From: Variovorax sp. CF313
GTDB taxonomy: Bacteria; Pseudomonadota; Gammaproteobacteria; Burkholderiales; Burkholderiaceae_C
Direction of reading: 5' to 3'
Length of the DNA: 64,000 nucleotides
Assembly (NCBI RefSeq): GCF_000282635.1
Contig: NZ_AKIW01000013.1
Location: 62,001 to 126,000 of the forward strand
Positions 52,358-60,983 of this stretch are shown piece after piece. The first letter of the stretch is position 1. Every line of letters starts with the position of its first letter. Position numbers and translations under genes: made by a program. Under the pieces are notes generated by a model. It saw only the letters and a list, made by a program, of their open reading frames with translations, made no database searches and was not told where the DNA came from.

Positions 52358-54039
52358 GGTGTCTGGTCGGGGCCGGGTGCGGCCGAAGGCGCGCCCAGCT
52401 GGTTGCGCGCGAGCAGCAGGACGGGCAGCAGGCCGGCCAGCACGATGGCGAGCGCGGCAATCGCGCCTTCTTCATACGTGCCGCGCGCGGCCTCGGCATA
52501 CAGCCAGGTGGCGAGGGTGTCGAAATTGGCGGGCCGCAGCAGCAGCGTGGCCGGCAGTTCCTTCATCGCATCGACGAACACCAGCAGCGCGCCCGTGGCG
52601 ATGGCGGGGCGCAGCAGCGGCAGGTGCACGCGGCGCAGCGTGCCGCCGGTGGTTTCGCCGAGCAGGCGCGAAGCCTGTTCGATGGCAGGCGGAATGCGCG
52701 CGAGGCCGGCCTCGATGCCGCCGACCGGCATCGCGAGAAAGCGGATCGCGCAGGCCACGACCAGCACGATGCCCGCGCCCATGAGCGGCAGGCCCTGCCA
52801 TCCGAATGCCGTGGCGAGCGCGCTGTCGAAGGCCAGCGCCGGCGTGAGCAGGCCGATGGCCAGCACTGTGCCCGGCACCGCGTAGCCCAGCGTCGCCGCA
52901 CGCGCCTGCCATCGCGCGCGGTTGGCGAGGCCCGCGCCCTGGCTGCGCGAGGCCCAGGCGACGACCAGCCCCGCCGCGACTGCGGCCGCGGTGACACCCG
53001 AAGCCAGCGCCAGCGTGTTGCCGAGGCTCGCGACCAGGCCTTGGGAAATGCCGCCGCCCTGATGCAGCCGCTTGAAGCTTTCCCGCACGAGGTAGAACGC
53101 AGGAGCCACGAAGCCGATCAGCACCGGCAGCGCCGCCGCCACGCTGGCGGCCCACGCCGCGCCACCGTGCAGCCGCCGCGGCTGCACCGCGCGCATGCGC
53201 TGCGCCGAGCCGAAGCGCTGGTGCTGCCGGCCATTGCGTTCGAGCCAGACCAGCGCCACCACCACGAACAGCATCGCGCACGCGATCTGCGCAGCCCCTG
53301 CGAGGTCGGAGCGCGTGATCCACGTCGTGTAGACCGCCACCGTCAACGTGTTCACGCCGAGGAACTCCGAGGCGCCGATGTCGTTGAGCGTTTCGAGCAG
53401 CGCGAGGCTCAGCCCCACGGCCAGCGCCGGCCGCGCCAGCGGCAGCGCCACGCGGAAGAACGCGCCGCGCCGGCTCTCGCCGAGCGTGCGCGCCGCTTCC
53501 ATCAGGTGCGCCGGCTGCGTCATGAACATCGCGCGCGCCGTCATGTAGACGTACGGATAGAGCACGAAGCCCAGCACGAAGATTGCACCGGGCATCGAGC
53601 GCAGGTCGGGCAGGCGGAACTGGCGCGGGCTGTCGAAGCCCAGCATCCAGCGGATCGCGCCCTGCACGGGGCCGATGGGGTGCAGCAGGTCGAGGTACGC
53701 GAAGGCGACGATGTAGGTTGGCATCGCCAGCGGCAGCAGCAGCGCCCAGTGCAGCACGCCGCGCCCCGGGAAGTCATGCGCCGTCACCAGCCACGCGCAG
53801 CCGGTGCCGATCACCAGCACCAGCACGCCCACGCCCGTGAGCAGCATGGCCGTGTTGAGCGCCGCCTGCGGCAGCACGTTCGCAAACAGCGGCCCCCAGT
53901 GCCCGAGGCCCGAGCCGAAGGCGAGCCACACCAGCGTGAGCACCGGTGCGAGCACGCCGACGGCGATGGCGAACGAGGCAAGACGCCAGACCGGACCTGC
54001 GGCGTGCAGGCCCGGGAGCTGGCGTCGTGTCATTCGCAT
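52354..54039 (-). CDS. fbpB: Iron(III) ABC transporter permease
   Basis: 561 residues with about 12 hydrophobic segments in two fused BPD_transp_1 halves (about 20-270 and 300-545), as usual for FbpB. EAA-loop-like stretches EAARTLGESRRGAFFRVALPLARPAL and EQASRLLGETTGGTLRRVHLPLLRPAI mark each half. Sits in the inner membrane with FbpC. 40 bases downstream of fbpA. Confidence 0.94.
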   Translation of the reverse strand: MRMTRRQLPGLHAAGPVWRLASFAIAVGVLAPVLTLVWLAFGSGLGHWGPLFANVLPQAALNTAMLLTGVGVLVLVIGTGCAWLVTAHDFPGRGVLHWALLLPLAMPTYIVAFAYLDLLHPIGPVQGAIRWMLGFDSPRQFRLPDLRSMPGAIFVLGFVLYPYVYMTARAMFMTQPAHLMEAARTLGESRRGAFFRVALPLARPALAVGLSLALLETLNDIGASEFLGVNTLTVAVYTTWITRSDLAGAAQIACAMLFVVVALVWLERNGRQHQRFGSAQRMRAVQPRRLHGGAAWAASVAAALPVLIGFVAPAFYLVRESFKRLHQGGGISQGLVASLGNTLALASGVTAAAVAAGLVVAWASRSQGAGLANRARWQARAATLGYAVPGTVLAIGLLTPALAFDSALATAFGWQGLPLMGAGIVLVVACAIRFLAMPVGGIEAGLARIPPAIEQASRLLGETTGGTLRRVHLPLLRPAIATGALLVFVDAMKELPATLLLRPANFDTLATWLYAEAARGTYEEGAIAALAIVLAGLLPVLLLARNQLGAPSAAPGPDQTP

Positions 54040-54079
54040 GCTTCCTCAGGCACCGGGAAGGCGTGCCCGGCCGCTTGCG

Positions 54080-55135
54080 TCACTGGTCGAAGCCGACCTT
54101 GTCGACCAGCGCGCTGGCCTGCTTGCGGTACTTGGCGATCTCGGCCACGGGCAGCGGGTCGGCCTTCAGCTCGCCGATGCTCGACGCGATGATCGGGTCG
54201 AGCGCGACGCCCTTGCGCACCGGGTACTCGTAGTTGGTCTGCGCATACAGCGCCTGCGCCGGCTCCGACACCAGGAACTCGAGCAGCTTGACCGCGTTGG
54301 CGCGCTGCGGCGCGTTCTTCGCCACGGCCGTGCCGCTGATGTTGACGTGCGTGCCGCCGCTCTTGGCGAAGGTCGGGCGCACCACCTTGATGGCGTCGCC
54401 CCACTTGCGCGCGTCGGTGCCTTCCTTGGAACTCTTCATCTGGCCAACGTAGTACGAGTTGGCCAGGCCCACGTCGCAGATGCCGCCGAGGATGTCGCGC
54501 GCCACGTCGCGGTCGCCGCCCGTGGCCTTGCGCGCCAGGTTGGCCTTGACGCCGCGCAGCCACTGCTCGGCCTTGGCTTCGCCGTCGTGCGCGATCAGCG
54601 CGGCGACCAGCGCGGTGTTGTAGGGGTGCTGGCCGGCGCGGATGCAGACCTTGCCCTTGTATTTCGGGCTGGCGAGGTCTTCGTAGCGGAAGCTCGTGAG
54701 CGGCAGGGCCTTGTCGGCATAGAGCACGCGCGCGCGCAGCGAGAGCGAGAACCACTGGCCGTCGGCGCCGCGCAGGTTGGCCGGAATGGCCGATTCGAGC
54801 GCGGGCGATTTCACGGGCTGCGTCACGCCGCCGTCGACGAGGTCCATCAGCGCGCCGATGTCCACGGTCATCAGCACGTCGGCCGGCGAGCGGGCGCCTT
54901 CGGCCTTGACGCGCTCCAGCAGGCCGTCCTTCACGAACACGGTGTTGACCTTGACGTTGCTCTGCGCGCTGAAGGCAGAAATCAGCGGCTGGATCAGTGC
55001 GGGCTCGCGCGTCGTGTAGAGCGTGAGTTCGTCGTTCGCAGCGTGGGCGGGCAGGGCCGTGAGGGCGAGCCAGGCGGTAGTGGCGCCGATCAATGCGCGC
55101 GCGGCGCGGACTTGAGCGCCAGAGCGTTCGGTCAT
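54080..55135 (-). CDS. fbpA: Iron(III) ABC transporter substrate-binding protein
   Basis: 351 residues with a signal peptide ending LPAHA. Periplasmic transferrin-like binding fold: LTLYTTREPALIQPLISAF, SPADVLMTVDIGALMDL, GGDRDVARDILGGICDVGLANSYYVG with the iron-binding Tyr pair Tyr228-Tyr229. Start 55135 chosen by the signal peptide and the GGAGG-like CCTGGAGGATTTTT ahead of it. A Fur-box-like sequence lies upstream, overlapping the end of the SARP gene. Confidence 0.95.
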   Translation of the reverse strand: MTERSGAQVRAARALIGATTAWLALTALPAHAANDELTLYTTREPALIQPLISAFSAQSNVKVNTVFVKDGLLERVKAEGARSPADVLMTVDIGALMDLVDGGVTQPVKSPALESAIPANLRGADGQWFSLSLRARVLYADKALPLTSFRYEDLASPKYKGKVCIRAGQHPYNTALVAALIAHDGEAKAEQWLRGVKANLARKATGGDRDVARDILGGICDVGLANSYYVGQMKSSKEGTDARKWGDAIKVVRPTFAKSGGTHVNISGTAVAKNAPQRANAVKLLEFLVSEPAQALYAQTNYEYPVRKGVALDPIIASSIGELKADPLPVAEIAKYRKQASALVDKVGFDQ

Positions 55136-55195
55136 GAAAAATCCTCCAGGACGGTGAAGTGTTCTTGTGAAAGCATCGGCGGCACGGCGTGCGGC

Positions 55196-55214
55196 GCCAA
55201 TGCGAACAATTATC
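55196..55214 (-). promoter_or_regulatory. Possible Fur box ahead of fbpA
   Basis: On the minus strand GATAATTGTTCGCATTGGC, 12 of 19 positions matching the Fur consensus GATAATGATAATCATTATC, including both outer GATAAT and CATT parts. About 60 bases ahead of the fbpA start, the right place for iron repression. Overlaps the last bases of the SARP gene. Confidence 0.45.
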
Positions 55215-57069
55215 ACTGACGAAGAGGGGATGAGCCGTTTGGACTTACGAGCTGAAGGCCTACTGCAGGCGAATCGACGTTCAGCGTCAACGCGGTGAGC
55301 GCCGGGTTGTCGATGTCGGTGGCCAGGGTTCGTGCGGCCACCGCCCCATCCGGATCGCCGAGGGCGGCGCGAAGGAGGTGGGCCCGCACCACGAGTTCCC
55401 GCATGCCGGTTCGTGCGGCGATGTCCATCAACTCGTCCACCTGCCGGCGGATCGGCGACGTGCGCCGCGACACGCCAAGACGGCAAAGCGCCTCCAGCAC
55501 ATAGGCCTCGCCCCACAGGTAGGCGTCCGGCGGGCGGGTGCAACGGGCCAGTGTGTCCAGCAGGATTTCCTCGGCGCGCGCAGCGTCGCCGCGAGCCATC
55601 GCGACCAGTCCGAGGCCGCGGCCGGCAATGCCTTCCCAGCATGGATCGCCCAACTGGCATCCCAGCGCGAAGGCGTGCTCGAAGCGCTCAGCGGCCGGCT
55701 CCAGTTGGCCGTCGCTCAGATCTATTTCGGCGCGAAAGGACAAGGGCCAGGGAAGGAAGGCGGCCCACAGCCGGCCAGCCTGGTCGACGGCACGGTCGAC
55801 GATCGGCCTCGCTGCTTCCCATTCGCCGCGCAGGATCATGGCCCGACCCAGCATGGACTCGGCGTAGATCACCTGTTTGGGCTCGCCCGCCTCCAACGCC
55901 CAGGCTGCGGCGTCGCGCAGCGTTTCCATGGCGGCCGGGTAATAGGCCGAGTCGCTCAGGATGGAGCCCTTCACCGTGGCGATCCGGGCCCGCTCGGCAA
56001 GGGAGTCGCCTGCCAATGGCTCTGCCCGTGCCATCCAGGCCAGCGCGCGCTCATAGCGACCTCGCAGGAACTCGACGTAGCCCAGTTCGCGGCATGCGGC
56101 GGCGGCCAGTGCGGGCGCGGCTTCACGGCCGATGGCCAAGGCCTCGTGCAGGGCCGCGGCGCCCTCTTCGTCGCGGCCGCGCGCCGCGTGCACCAGCGCG
56201 CCGCCCAGCGCGACCCGCGCGCGCGTGCGCAGGGCGGGATCGCCGGTGCCGTCGGCGTCGACCATGGCTCGGCGCAGGCATTGCAGGCCGGCCTCGAGCA
56301 CGCCCGCGCCGATGGCGGCCTCGCCAGCCTCGAGCTGCGCCAGGGCACCCGCGCGGCCAATGGCCGGCCGGGCTGTCGGCGTGGCCGTCACGGTGTGCAG
56401 TGCATCGGCCAGCGCGGGCCCGGGTGCGACGCCGAGCTGGCGCCTGAACAGTTCCCGGCAGGCGGCCGCCTGCCGCGCCGCGCCCATCCCGTCGCCCGCC
56501 GCCGCAAGGCAGCGCACCAGCAGGACATGCGCGTTTTCGTCCAACGGGTCCAGGCTGACGAGCCGGTAGGCCAGGTCGGCGGCCGCGCCCGGCGCCCCGT
56601 CCGCCACGCGGGACAAGGCGGCTTCGCGCAGCACGGCTTCCGCCGTGGCCTGCATCCTTCGTCGCTCGGACTGCAGCCACGCTGCGAACGACGGGCTCGA
56701 TGAAAAGCCCAGGCCCTCCAGCAGCTCGCATCCGAGCCCATGGAGCGACAACGCGTCCGACCAGTCTCCCCGCGTCAGCACGGCAACGTCCACGCCGGCG
56801 ACGTGCTCGTGCGGAAAGGCGATCGCATCTCCGCGCAGCGTGCAGTCGCCCAGGGCCCGACGCAGTTCGCGAAGGTTCCAGCGCAGCGCAGCCAGCGGGT
56901 CTTCGGCGTCCTCGAACAGCAATCCGGCCAGGCGCTGCCGCGCAACAGCGCCCGGTTGGAGCGCGAGATAGGCAAGCAGTCCCCAGGCCTTGTGGCCCCG
57001 GATGGGCGCGACCGGGCCGTCTGGGCTCACCACACACGGCACGCCAAGAAGCTGGACGAAGGGCCTCAT
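55213..57069 (-). CDS. SARP-type transcriptional activator (BTAD + TPR)
   Basis: 618 residues. N-terminal winged-helix-like region (VQLLGVPCVV...GHKAWGLLAYLAL, RQRLAGLLFEDAEDPLAALRWNLRELRRALG), then a bacterial transcriptional activation domain (about 90-235, ENAHVLLVRCLAAAGDGMGAARQAAACRELFRRQLG) and TPR-like helical repeats to the end. SARPs are common in actinomycetes and rare in Proteobacteria. No ligand-binding ATPase domain is seen. It lies between a DUF4242 gene and fbpA on the same strand. Confidence 0.88.
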   Translation of the reverse strand: MRPFVQLLGVPCVVSPDGPVAPIRGHKAWGLLAYLALQPGAVARQRLAGLLFEDAEDPLAALRWNLRELRRALGDCTLRGDAIAFPHEHVAGVDVAVLTRGDWSDALSLHGLGCELLEGLGFSSSPSFAAWLQSERRRMQATAEAVLREAALSRVADGAPGAAADLAYRLVSLDPLDENAHVLLVRCLAAAGDGMGAARQAAACRELFRRQLGVAPGPALADALHTVTATPTARPAIGRAGALAQLEAGEAAIGAGVLEAGLQCLRRAMVDADGTGDPALRTRARVALGGALVHAARGRDEEGAAALHEALAIGREAAPALAAAACRELGYVEFLRGRYERALAWMARAEPLAGDSLAERARIATVKGSILSDSAYYPAAMETLRDAAAWALEAGEPKQVIYAESMLGRAMILRGEWEAARPIVDRAVDQAGRLWAAFLPWPLSFRAEIDLSDGQLEPAAERFEHAFALGCQLGDPCWEGIAGRGLGLVAMARGDAARAEEILLDTLARCTRPPDAYLWGEAYVLEALCRLGVSRRTSPIRRQVDELMDIAARTGMRELVVRAHLLRAALGDPDGAVAARTLATDIDNPALTALTLNVDSPAVGLQLVSPNGSSPLRQ

Positions 57070-57117
57070 GCCAGCAGTGTGGCAGAGCGAGGCACGGGGC
57101 GCAGCAGGATCGTGGGG

Positions 57118-57393
57118 TCAGGCCTCCGCAGTCGTCGGATCGATCGTCGTCACCACGCGGGCCACGCTGTCGGCGGGGAATCCGCCCTTGCGCGCGTGCT
57201 CGCGCACCAGCTCTTCGCTGGCCGCGTTGTAGACGCAGTAGATCTTGTCGCCCGTGACGTAGCTGTGGACCCATTGCACGTCGGGGCCGAGTTCGCGCAG
57301 CACGCCGCACGACTTCTGGGACACGGCCTGCAGTTCGGCGGCGCTGGCGGCGCCGATGTTGGGAATGGCGCGTTCGATGACGAATTTGGGCAT
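57118..57393 (-). CDS. DUF4242 (nickel-binding SCO4226-like) small protein
   Basis: 91 residues: PKFVIERAIPNIGAASAAELQAVSQKSCGVLRELGPDVQWVHSYVTGDKIYCVY spread over the first two thirds, then EELVREHARKGGFPADSVARV. This is the ferredoxin-like DUF4242 fold; the Streptomyces member SCO4226 binds nickel. It lies 48 bases ahead of the SARP gene and is probably its partner or target. Confidence 0.85.
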   Translation of the reverse strand: MPKFVIERAIPNIGAASAAELQAVSQKSCGVLRELGPDVQWVHSYVTGDKIYCVYNAASEELVREHARKGGFPADSVARVVTTIDPTTAEA

Positions 57394-57496
57394 GAGGCTC
57401 ACCTTGAAGAGAGAGTCGAAGGGAGCGCGACCGTAGGCGCGGCGCGTTTGAGCTTGCGTTTGACGGCGGGTTACCCCGCCGCGGCCCCCTTGGCGA

Positions 57497-58459
57497 CTAC
57501 CGCCGCCTGGTGCCAGCCGCCGATGAGTCCGCCGGCTGGTCCGCCGAAGCCTGCCGTGCGAGCGACAGTGCCAGGTAGTCGACGAAGGCGCGCACGCGCG
57601 CCGCGAGTCGGTGGCGCTGCGGGTAGACCGCGTAGATGTCCGCGTCCGGCGTGTGGTGCTGCGGCAGGACCTGCACGAGGCGGCCGCTGCGCAGGTGGCG
57701 GGCAATGTCCCACTCCGCGCGCATCAGGATGCCGTGCCCGTCGAGCGCCCAGTTGACGGCGATCTCTCCGTCGTTCGTCGTCAGCGTGCCGCGTGTCTTG
57801 ACGGCCTGCGTGGTGGCGCTCTTGCCCCGGCCGCTCGACAGCCGCCAGAGGCCGTAGGCCTCCTCGCCCTGCCGGATGCCGATGCAGTTGTGCCTGGCCA
57901 GGTCGCTGGGCACCTTGGGCATGCCGCGCCTGGCGATGTAGGCCGGCGCGGCGCACAGCAGGCGGCGGTTGGCAGCGATCCGCCTTGCGATCACGCGCGA
58001 ATCCGGCGGCGCGCCGAAGCGCACGCAGACATCGAAGGAATCGTCCGTCAGCGGCGGCGGATTGACCGACAGCTGCAGCTGCACTTCCACCTCCGGATAT
58101 TCGCGCACGAACTTGGATATCAGCGGTGCGATGTGGCTGCGGCCGAAGCCGAGCGTGGCGTTGACGCGCAGCAGTCCCCGTGGGGTCGCCTTCGACGCGC
58201 CCAGCATCTCGCTCATGCTGTCGATGTCGTTCAGGATGCGGCGCGCGTGCTCGAGATAGAGCTCGCCTTCGGGCGTCAGGCTCATGCGCCGCGTGGTGCG
58301 GTTGAGCAGGCTGACACTCAGGCGCGCTTCCATCTGCGCGAGATGCTTGCTCACGGCCGCCGTCGAGACACCCAGCTCGCGTGCCGCGGCACTGAGGCTG
58401 CCGGCGCTCGCCAGCGCGCAGAAGAAGCCCAGGTCGGCCGGCTGGATCTCGTTTCCCAC
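57497..58459 (-). CDS. LysR family transcriptional regulator
   Basis: 320 residues: winged helix-turn-helix (FFCALASAGSLSAAARELGVSTAAVSKHLAQMEARLSVSLLNRTTRRMSLTPEG over about 11-66) and a two-lobed inducer domain (about 95-300) with CVRFGAPPDSRVIARRI. Belongs to the DmlR/CrgA-like group that is common in betaproteobacteria. It starts 3 bases after the thioesterase stop, so the two are co-transcribed. Confidence 0.95.
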   Translation of the reverse strand: MGNEIQPADLGFFCALASAGSLSAAARELGVSTAAVSKHLAQMEARLSVSLLNRTTRRMSLTPEGELYLEHARRILNDIDSMSEMLGASKATPRGLLRVNATLGFGRSHIAPLISKFVREYPEVEVQLQLSVNPPPLTDDSFDVCVRFGAPPDSRVIARRIAANRRLLCAAPAYIARRGMPKVPSDLARHNCIGIRQGEEAYGLWRLSSGRGKSATTQAVKTRGTLTTNDGEIAVNWALDGHGILMRAEWDIARHLRSGRLVQVLPQHHTPDADIYAVYPQRHRLAARVRAFVDYLALSLARQASADQPADSSAAGTRRR

Positions 58460-58462
58460 GGC

Positions 58463-59011
58463 TCAGCCCGCCGGCCGCGTCTCGAACACCAGGCAGGTCG
58501 TGGTGGCATGCGCGTACAGCGTGCCATCGGGCCCGAAGAGGCGGGCCTCGGCGGTGGCCAGCTGGCGGCCGCAGTGGATCACCTTGCCTTCGGCGCGCAC
58601 GCGCTGCACCTTGGGCGTCAGGCCTTTCACGTAGTTCACGTTCAGCTCGGCGGTGGTGTAGGCCCGCCCGGGCGGCATCATCGTGTGGACGGAGCAGCCC
58701 AGGGCGGAGTCGAGCATCGTGGCGACCCAGCCGCCATGGATGGTGCCCAGCGGGTTCAGGTGCTGCGGCAGCGGCGTGCCCTGGAAGATGGCCACGCCCG
58801 GGCGCACTTCGAGGATCGTGAAGTCCAGCGTCCTGGCGATGGCTGCAAAGGGAATCTCGCCGTTCAGCATCGCCTGCATCATCTCGAGGCCGGTCTTGCC
58901 CGCGATCTGGTCGGGGCGGGCGAGGCCAGGGCCTGGGCCGGCTTCGAGGCGTTCGGTGATCTTTCGCTCTTCGGCGATCCATGCGTCGAGCTGGCTGGGG
59001 TTCTGCGTCAT
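58463..59011 (-). CDS. PaaI-type hotdog thioesterase
   Basis: 182 residues. N-terminal helical part, then a hotdog fold: HLNPLGTIHGGWVATMLDSALGCSVHTMMPPG (HGG motif with catalytic-region His and Asp) and YTTAELNVNYVKGL. Hydrolyses acyl- or aryl-CoA esters; substrate unknown. Promoter region shared with marR contains two perfect palindromes, so MarR may control it. Confidence 0.9.
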   Translation of the reverse strand: MTQNPSQLDAWIAEERKITERLEAGPGPGLARPDQIAGKTGLEMMQAMLNGEIPFAAIARTLDFTILEVRPGVAIFQGTPLPQHLNPLGTIHGGWVATMLDSALGCSVHTMMPPGRAYTTAELNVNYVKGLTPKVQRVRAEGKVIHCGRQLATAEARLFGPDGTLYAHATTTCLVFETRPAG

Positions 59012-59050
59012 GCCGGGTGTTCTCCTGTCCGGGTTGTCTGGAGGGTTAAG

Positions 59051-59077
59051 TTGCATATGCAATAGTTGTAGCTACAA
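59051..59077. promoter_or_regulatory. Twin 12-bp palindromes, probable MarR operators
   Basis: TTGCATATGCAA (59051-59062) and TTGTAGCTACAA (59066-59077), both perfect, centres 15 bp apart, sharing the frame TTG(C/T)A..T(G/A)CAA. They lie in the 75-bp divergent gap between the thioesterase and marR starts, 10 bases ahead of the marR ATG. Confidence 0.75.
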
Positions 59078-59086
59078 TAATACCCC

Positions 59087-59542
59087 ATGGACACCCTCGC
59101 CAAGCCACGCGGCTGCACCAGCTTCAAGGTACGCCAGCTCTCGCGCCGCCTCTCGCAGCACTACGACGCCGAGGTGTCGAAGAGCGGCCTGAAGACCACA
59201 CAGTACTCGCTGCTGTCGAATCTGGCGCGGCTCGGGCCCTCGCGCCCGGTCGACCTGGCAAGCGAACTCAAGATGACCGCCTCGACCCTGAGCCGCAACC
59301 TGCAGCCGCTGATCGCCGCGGGCTGGATCTCGCTGGGCGCCGGCGCCGATGCGCGCAGCCGGCTGGTGCAGATCACCGATGAGGGCGATGCCAAGCGCCG
59401 CGAGGCGCAGCTGCACTGGAAGGCAGCGCAGCAAAAACTCAATGCGCTGCTGGGCGTCGAGCGTGTGCTCGCGCTGCACCGGCTGATCGACGAGTCGATG
59501 GAACTGCTGGGCGCGGAGGACGAGCCCGACGCCGAAGACTGA
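59087..59542 (+). CDS. MarR family transcriptional regulator
   Basis: 151 residues: winged helix core TQYSLLSNLARLGPSRPVDLASELKMTASTLSRNLQPLIAAGWISLGAGADARSRLVQITDEG over about 38-100, with the wing DARSRL. Dimerisation helices on both sides. Likely represses itself, the divergent thioesterase-LysR pair and the downstream transporters through the twin palindromes. Confidence 0.94.
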   Translation: MDTLAKPRGCTSFKVRQLSRRLSQHYDAEVSKSGLKTTQYSLLSNLARLGPSRPVDLASELKMTASTLSRNLQPLIAAGWISLGAGADARSRLVQITDEGDAKRREAQLHWKAAQQKLNALLGVERVLALHRLIDESMELLGAEDEPDAED

Positions 59543-59651
59543 ACCTTTTCTTTCCAACCGCACGCCTTCACCCATCGCGTCCGAGGCCGCGCGCGGATTC
59601 CGTTTTCGTTTCCTGCTTCTCCTCACATTCAATTCCAACAGCAGAGGTCCC

Positions 59652-60965
59652 ATGTTCGCCACTCCCGTCTCCGCATGGCTGCAGCGCCGCGGCATTCACT
59701 ACGGATGGATCGTCGCCGCCATCACCTTCCTCACCATGCTGACCATGTCGGCCGCGCTGGGCTTGCCGGGCGCCATGCTGCAGCCGCTGGGCAAGGAGTT
59801 CGGCTGGAGCACCGGGCAGATCTCGTCGGCGCTGGCGCTTCGCTTCGCGCTGTTCGGCCTGATGGGGCCGTTCGCCGCGGTGCTGATGGAGCGCTACGGA
59901 TTGCGCGCCGTGGTCTGCACCGGCCTCGCGCTGGTCGGCCTGGGCATGGCACTGGTCACCATGGCTTCGCAGCTGTGGCACCTGTTCGTGCTGTGGAGCC
60001 TGATGCTGGGCCTGGGCACCGGCATGACGGCGCTGGTGCTCGGCGCGGTGGTGGCCAACCGCTGGTTCGTCGCGCGGCGCGGCCTCGTCGTCGGCATGCT
60101 CACGGCCAGTTCGGCCACCGGTCAGCTGGCCTTCCTGCCGCTCGCGGCCTGGATGATCGAGCACTGGGGCTGGCGCTCGGCCATCGTGCCGATCGTGGCC
60201 GGCAGCATACTGATCGGCGTGCTGGCGCTGTGCCTCATGCGCAACCGGCCTTCGGACCTCGGCCTGCTGCCCTACGGCGAGTTGCCCGGCACCCAGCCGG
60301 CCGCGCCTGCCGCCGCCGCGCCGGCGATGAACTTCGCCACGCCGTTTCGCGTGTTGAAGGAAGTTTCGACCAACCGCACCTTCCTCATCCTCGCCGCCAC
60401 TTTCTTCATCTGCGGCCTGAGCACCAACGGGCTCGTGCAGACGCACTTCATCTCGCTGTGCGGCGACTACGGCATGAGCGCAGTGCCCGCAGCCTCGGTG
60501 CTCGCGATGATGGGGGCCTTCGACTTCGTCGGCACCATCCTCTCGGGCTGGCTCTCGGACCGCTACGACAACCGCAAGCTGCTCTTCTGGTACTACGGCC
60601 TGCGCGGCCTGTCGCTGTTCTGGCTGCCGCATTCGGAGTTCACTATCTACGGCCTGGGCATCTTCGCGATGTTCTACGGCCTCGACTGGATCGCCACCGT
60701 GCCGCCGACCGTCAAGCTCGCGGGCGCCGCCTTCGGCCCCGCCAAGGTGGGCCTGGTGTTCGGCTGGGTCTTTGCCGCGCACCAGCTGGGCGCCGCCACG
60801 GCCGCCTACGGCGCCGGCTTCGCGCGCACGCTGCTGCTGACCTACACACCGGCGCTCTACGCGGCCGGCGCAGCCTGCCTGGTGGCGGCGGTGGTCGTGA
60901 TGATGATCCGCCGTCCGGCGGCGAAGGCCGGCGCGCAGGTCGCGCCTGCCGCGGCACGGGCCTGA
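59652..60965 (+). CDS. MFS transporter, OxlT/monocarboxylate-like
   Basis: 437 residues, 12 hydrophobic segments. IHYGWIVAAITFLTMLTMSAALGLPGAMLQPL at the first segment and GWSTGQISSALALRFALFGLMGPFAA are typical of the oxalate/formate and monocarboxylate antiporter branch. A long loop between helices 6 and 7 carries an Ala/Pro stretch. Exports or imports an organic acid. Preceded by a 109-base gap after marR and followed by the MATE gene after 18 bases. Confidence 0.9.
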   Translation: MFATPVSAWLQRRGIHYGWIVAAITFLTMLTMSAALGLPGAMLQPLGKEFGWSTGQISSALALRFALFGLMGPFAAVLMERYGLRAVVCTGLALVGLGMALVTMASQLWHLFVLWSLMLGLGTGMTALVLGAVVANRWFVARRGLVVGMLTASSATGQLAFLPLAAWMIEHWGWRSAIVPIVAGSILIGVLALCLMRNRPSDLGLLPYGELPGTQPAAPAAAAPAMNFATPFRVLKEVSTNRTFLILAATFFICGLSTNGLVQTHFISLCGDYGMSAVPAASVLAMMGAFDFVGTILSGWLSDRYDNRKLLFWYYGLRGLSLFWLPHSEFTIYGLGIFAMFYGLDWIATVPPTVKLAGAAFGPAKVGLVFGWVFAAHQLGAATAAYGAGFARTLLLTYTPALYAAGAACLVAAVVVMMIRRPAAKAGAQVAPAAARA

Positions 60966-60983
60966 GCGCGCGGAGCCCCCGAC

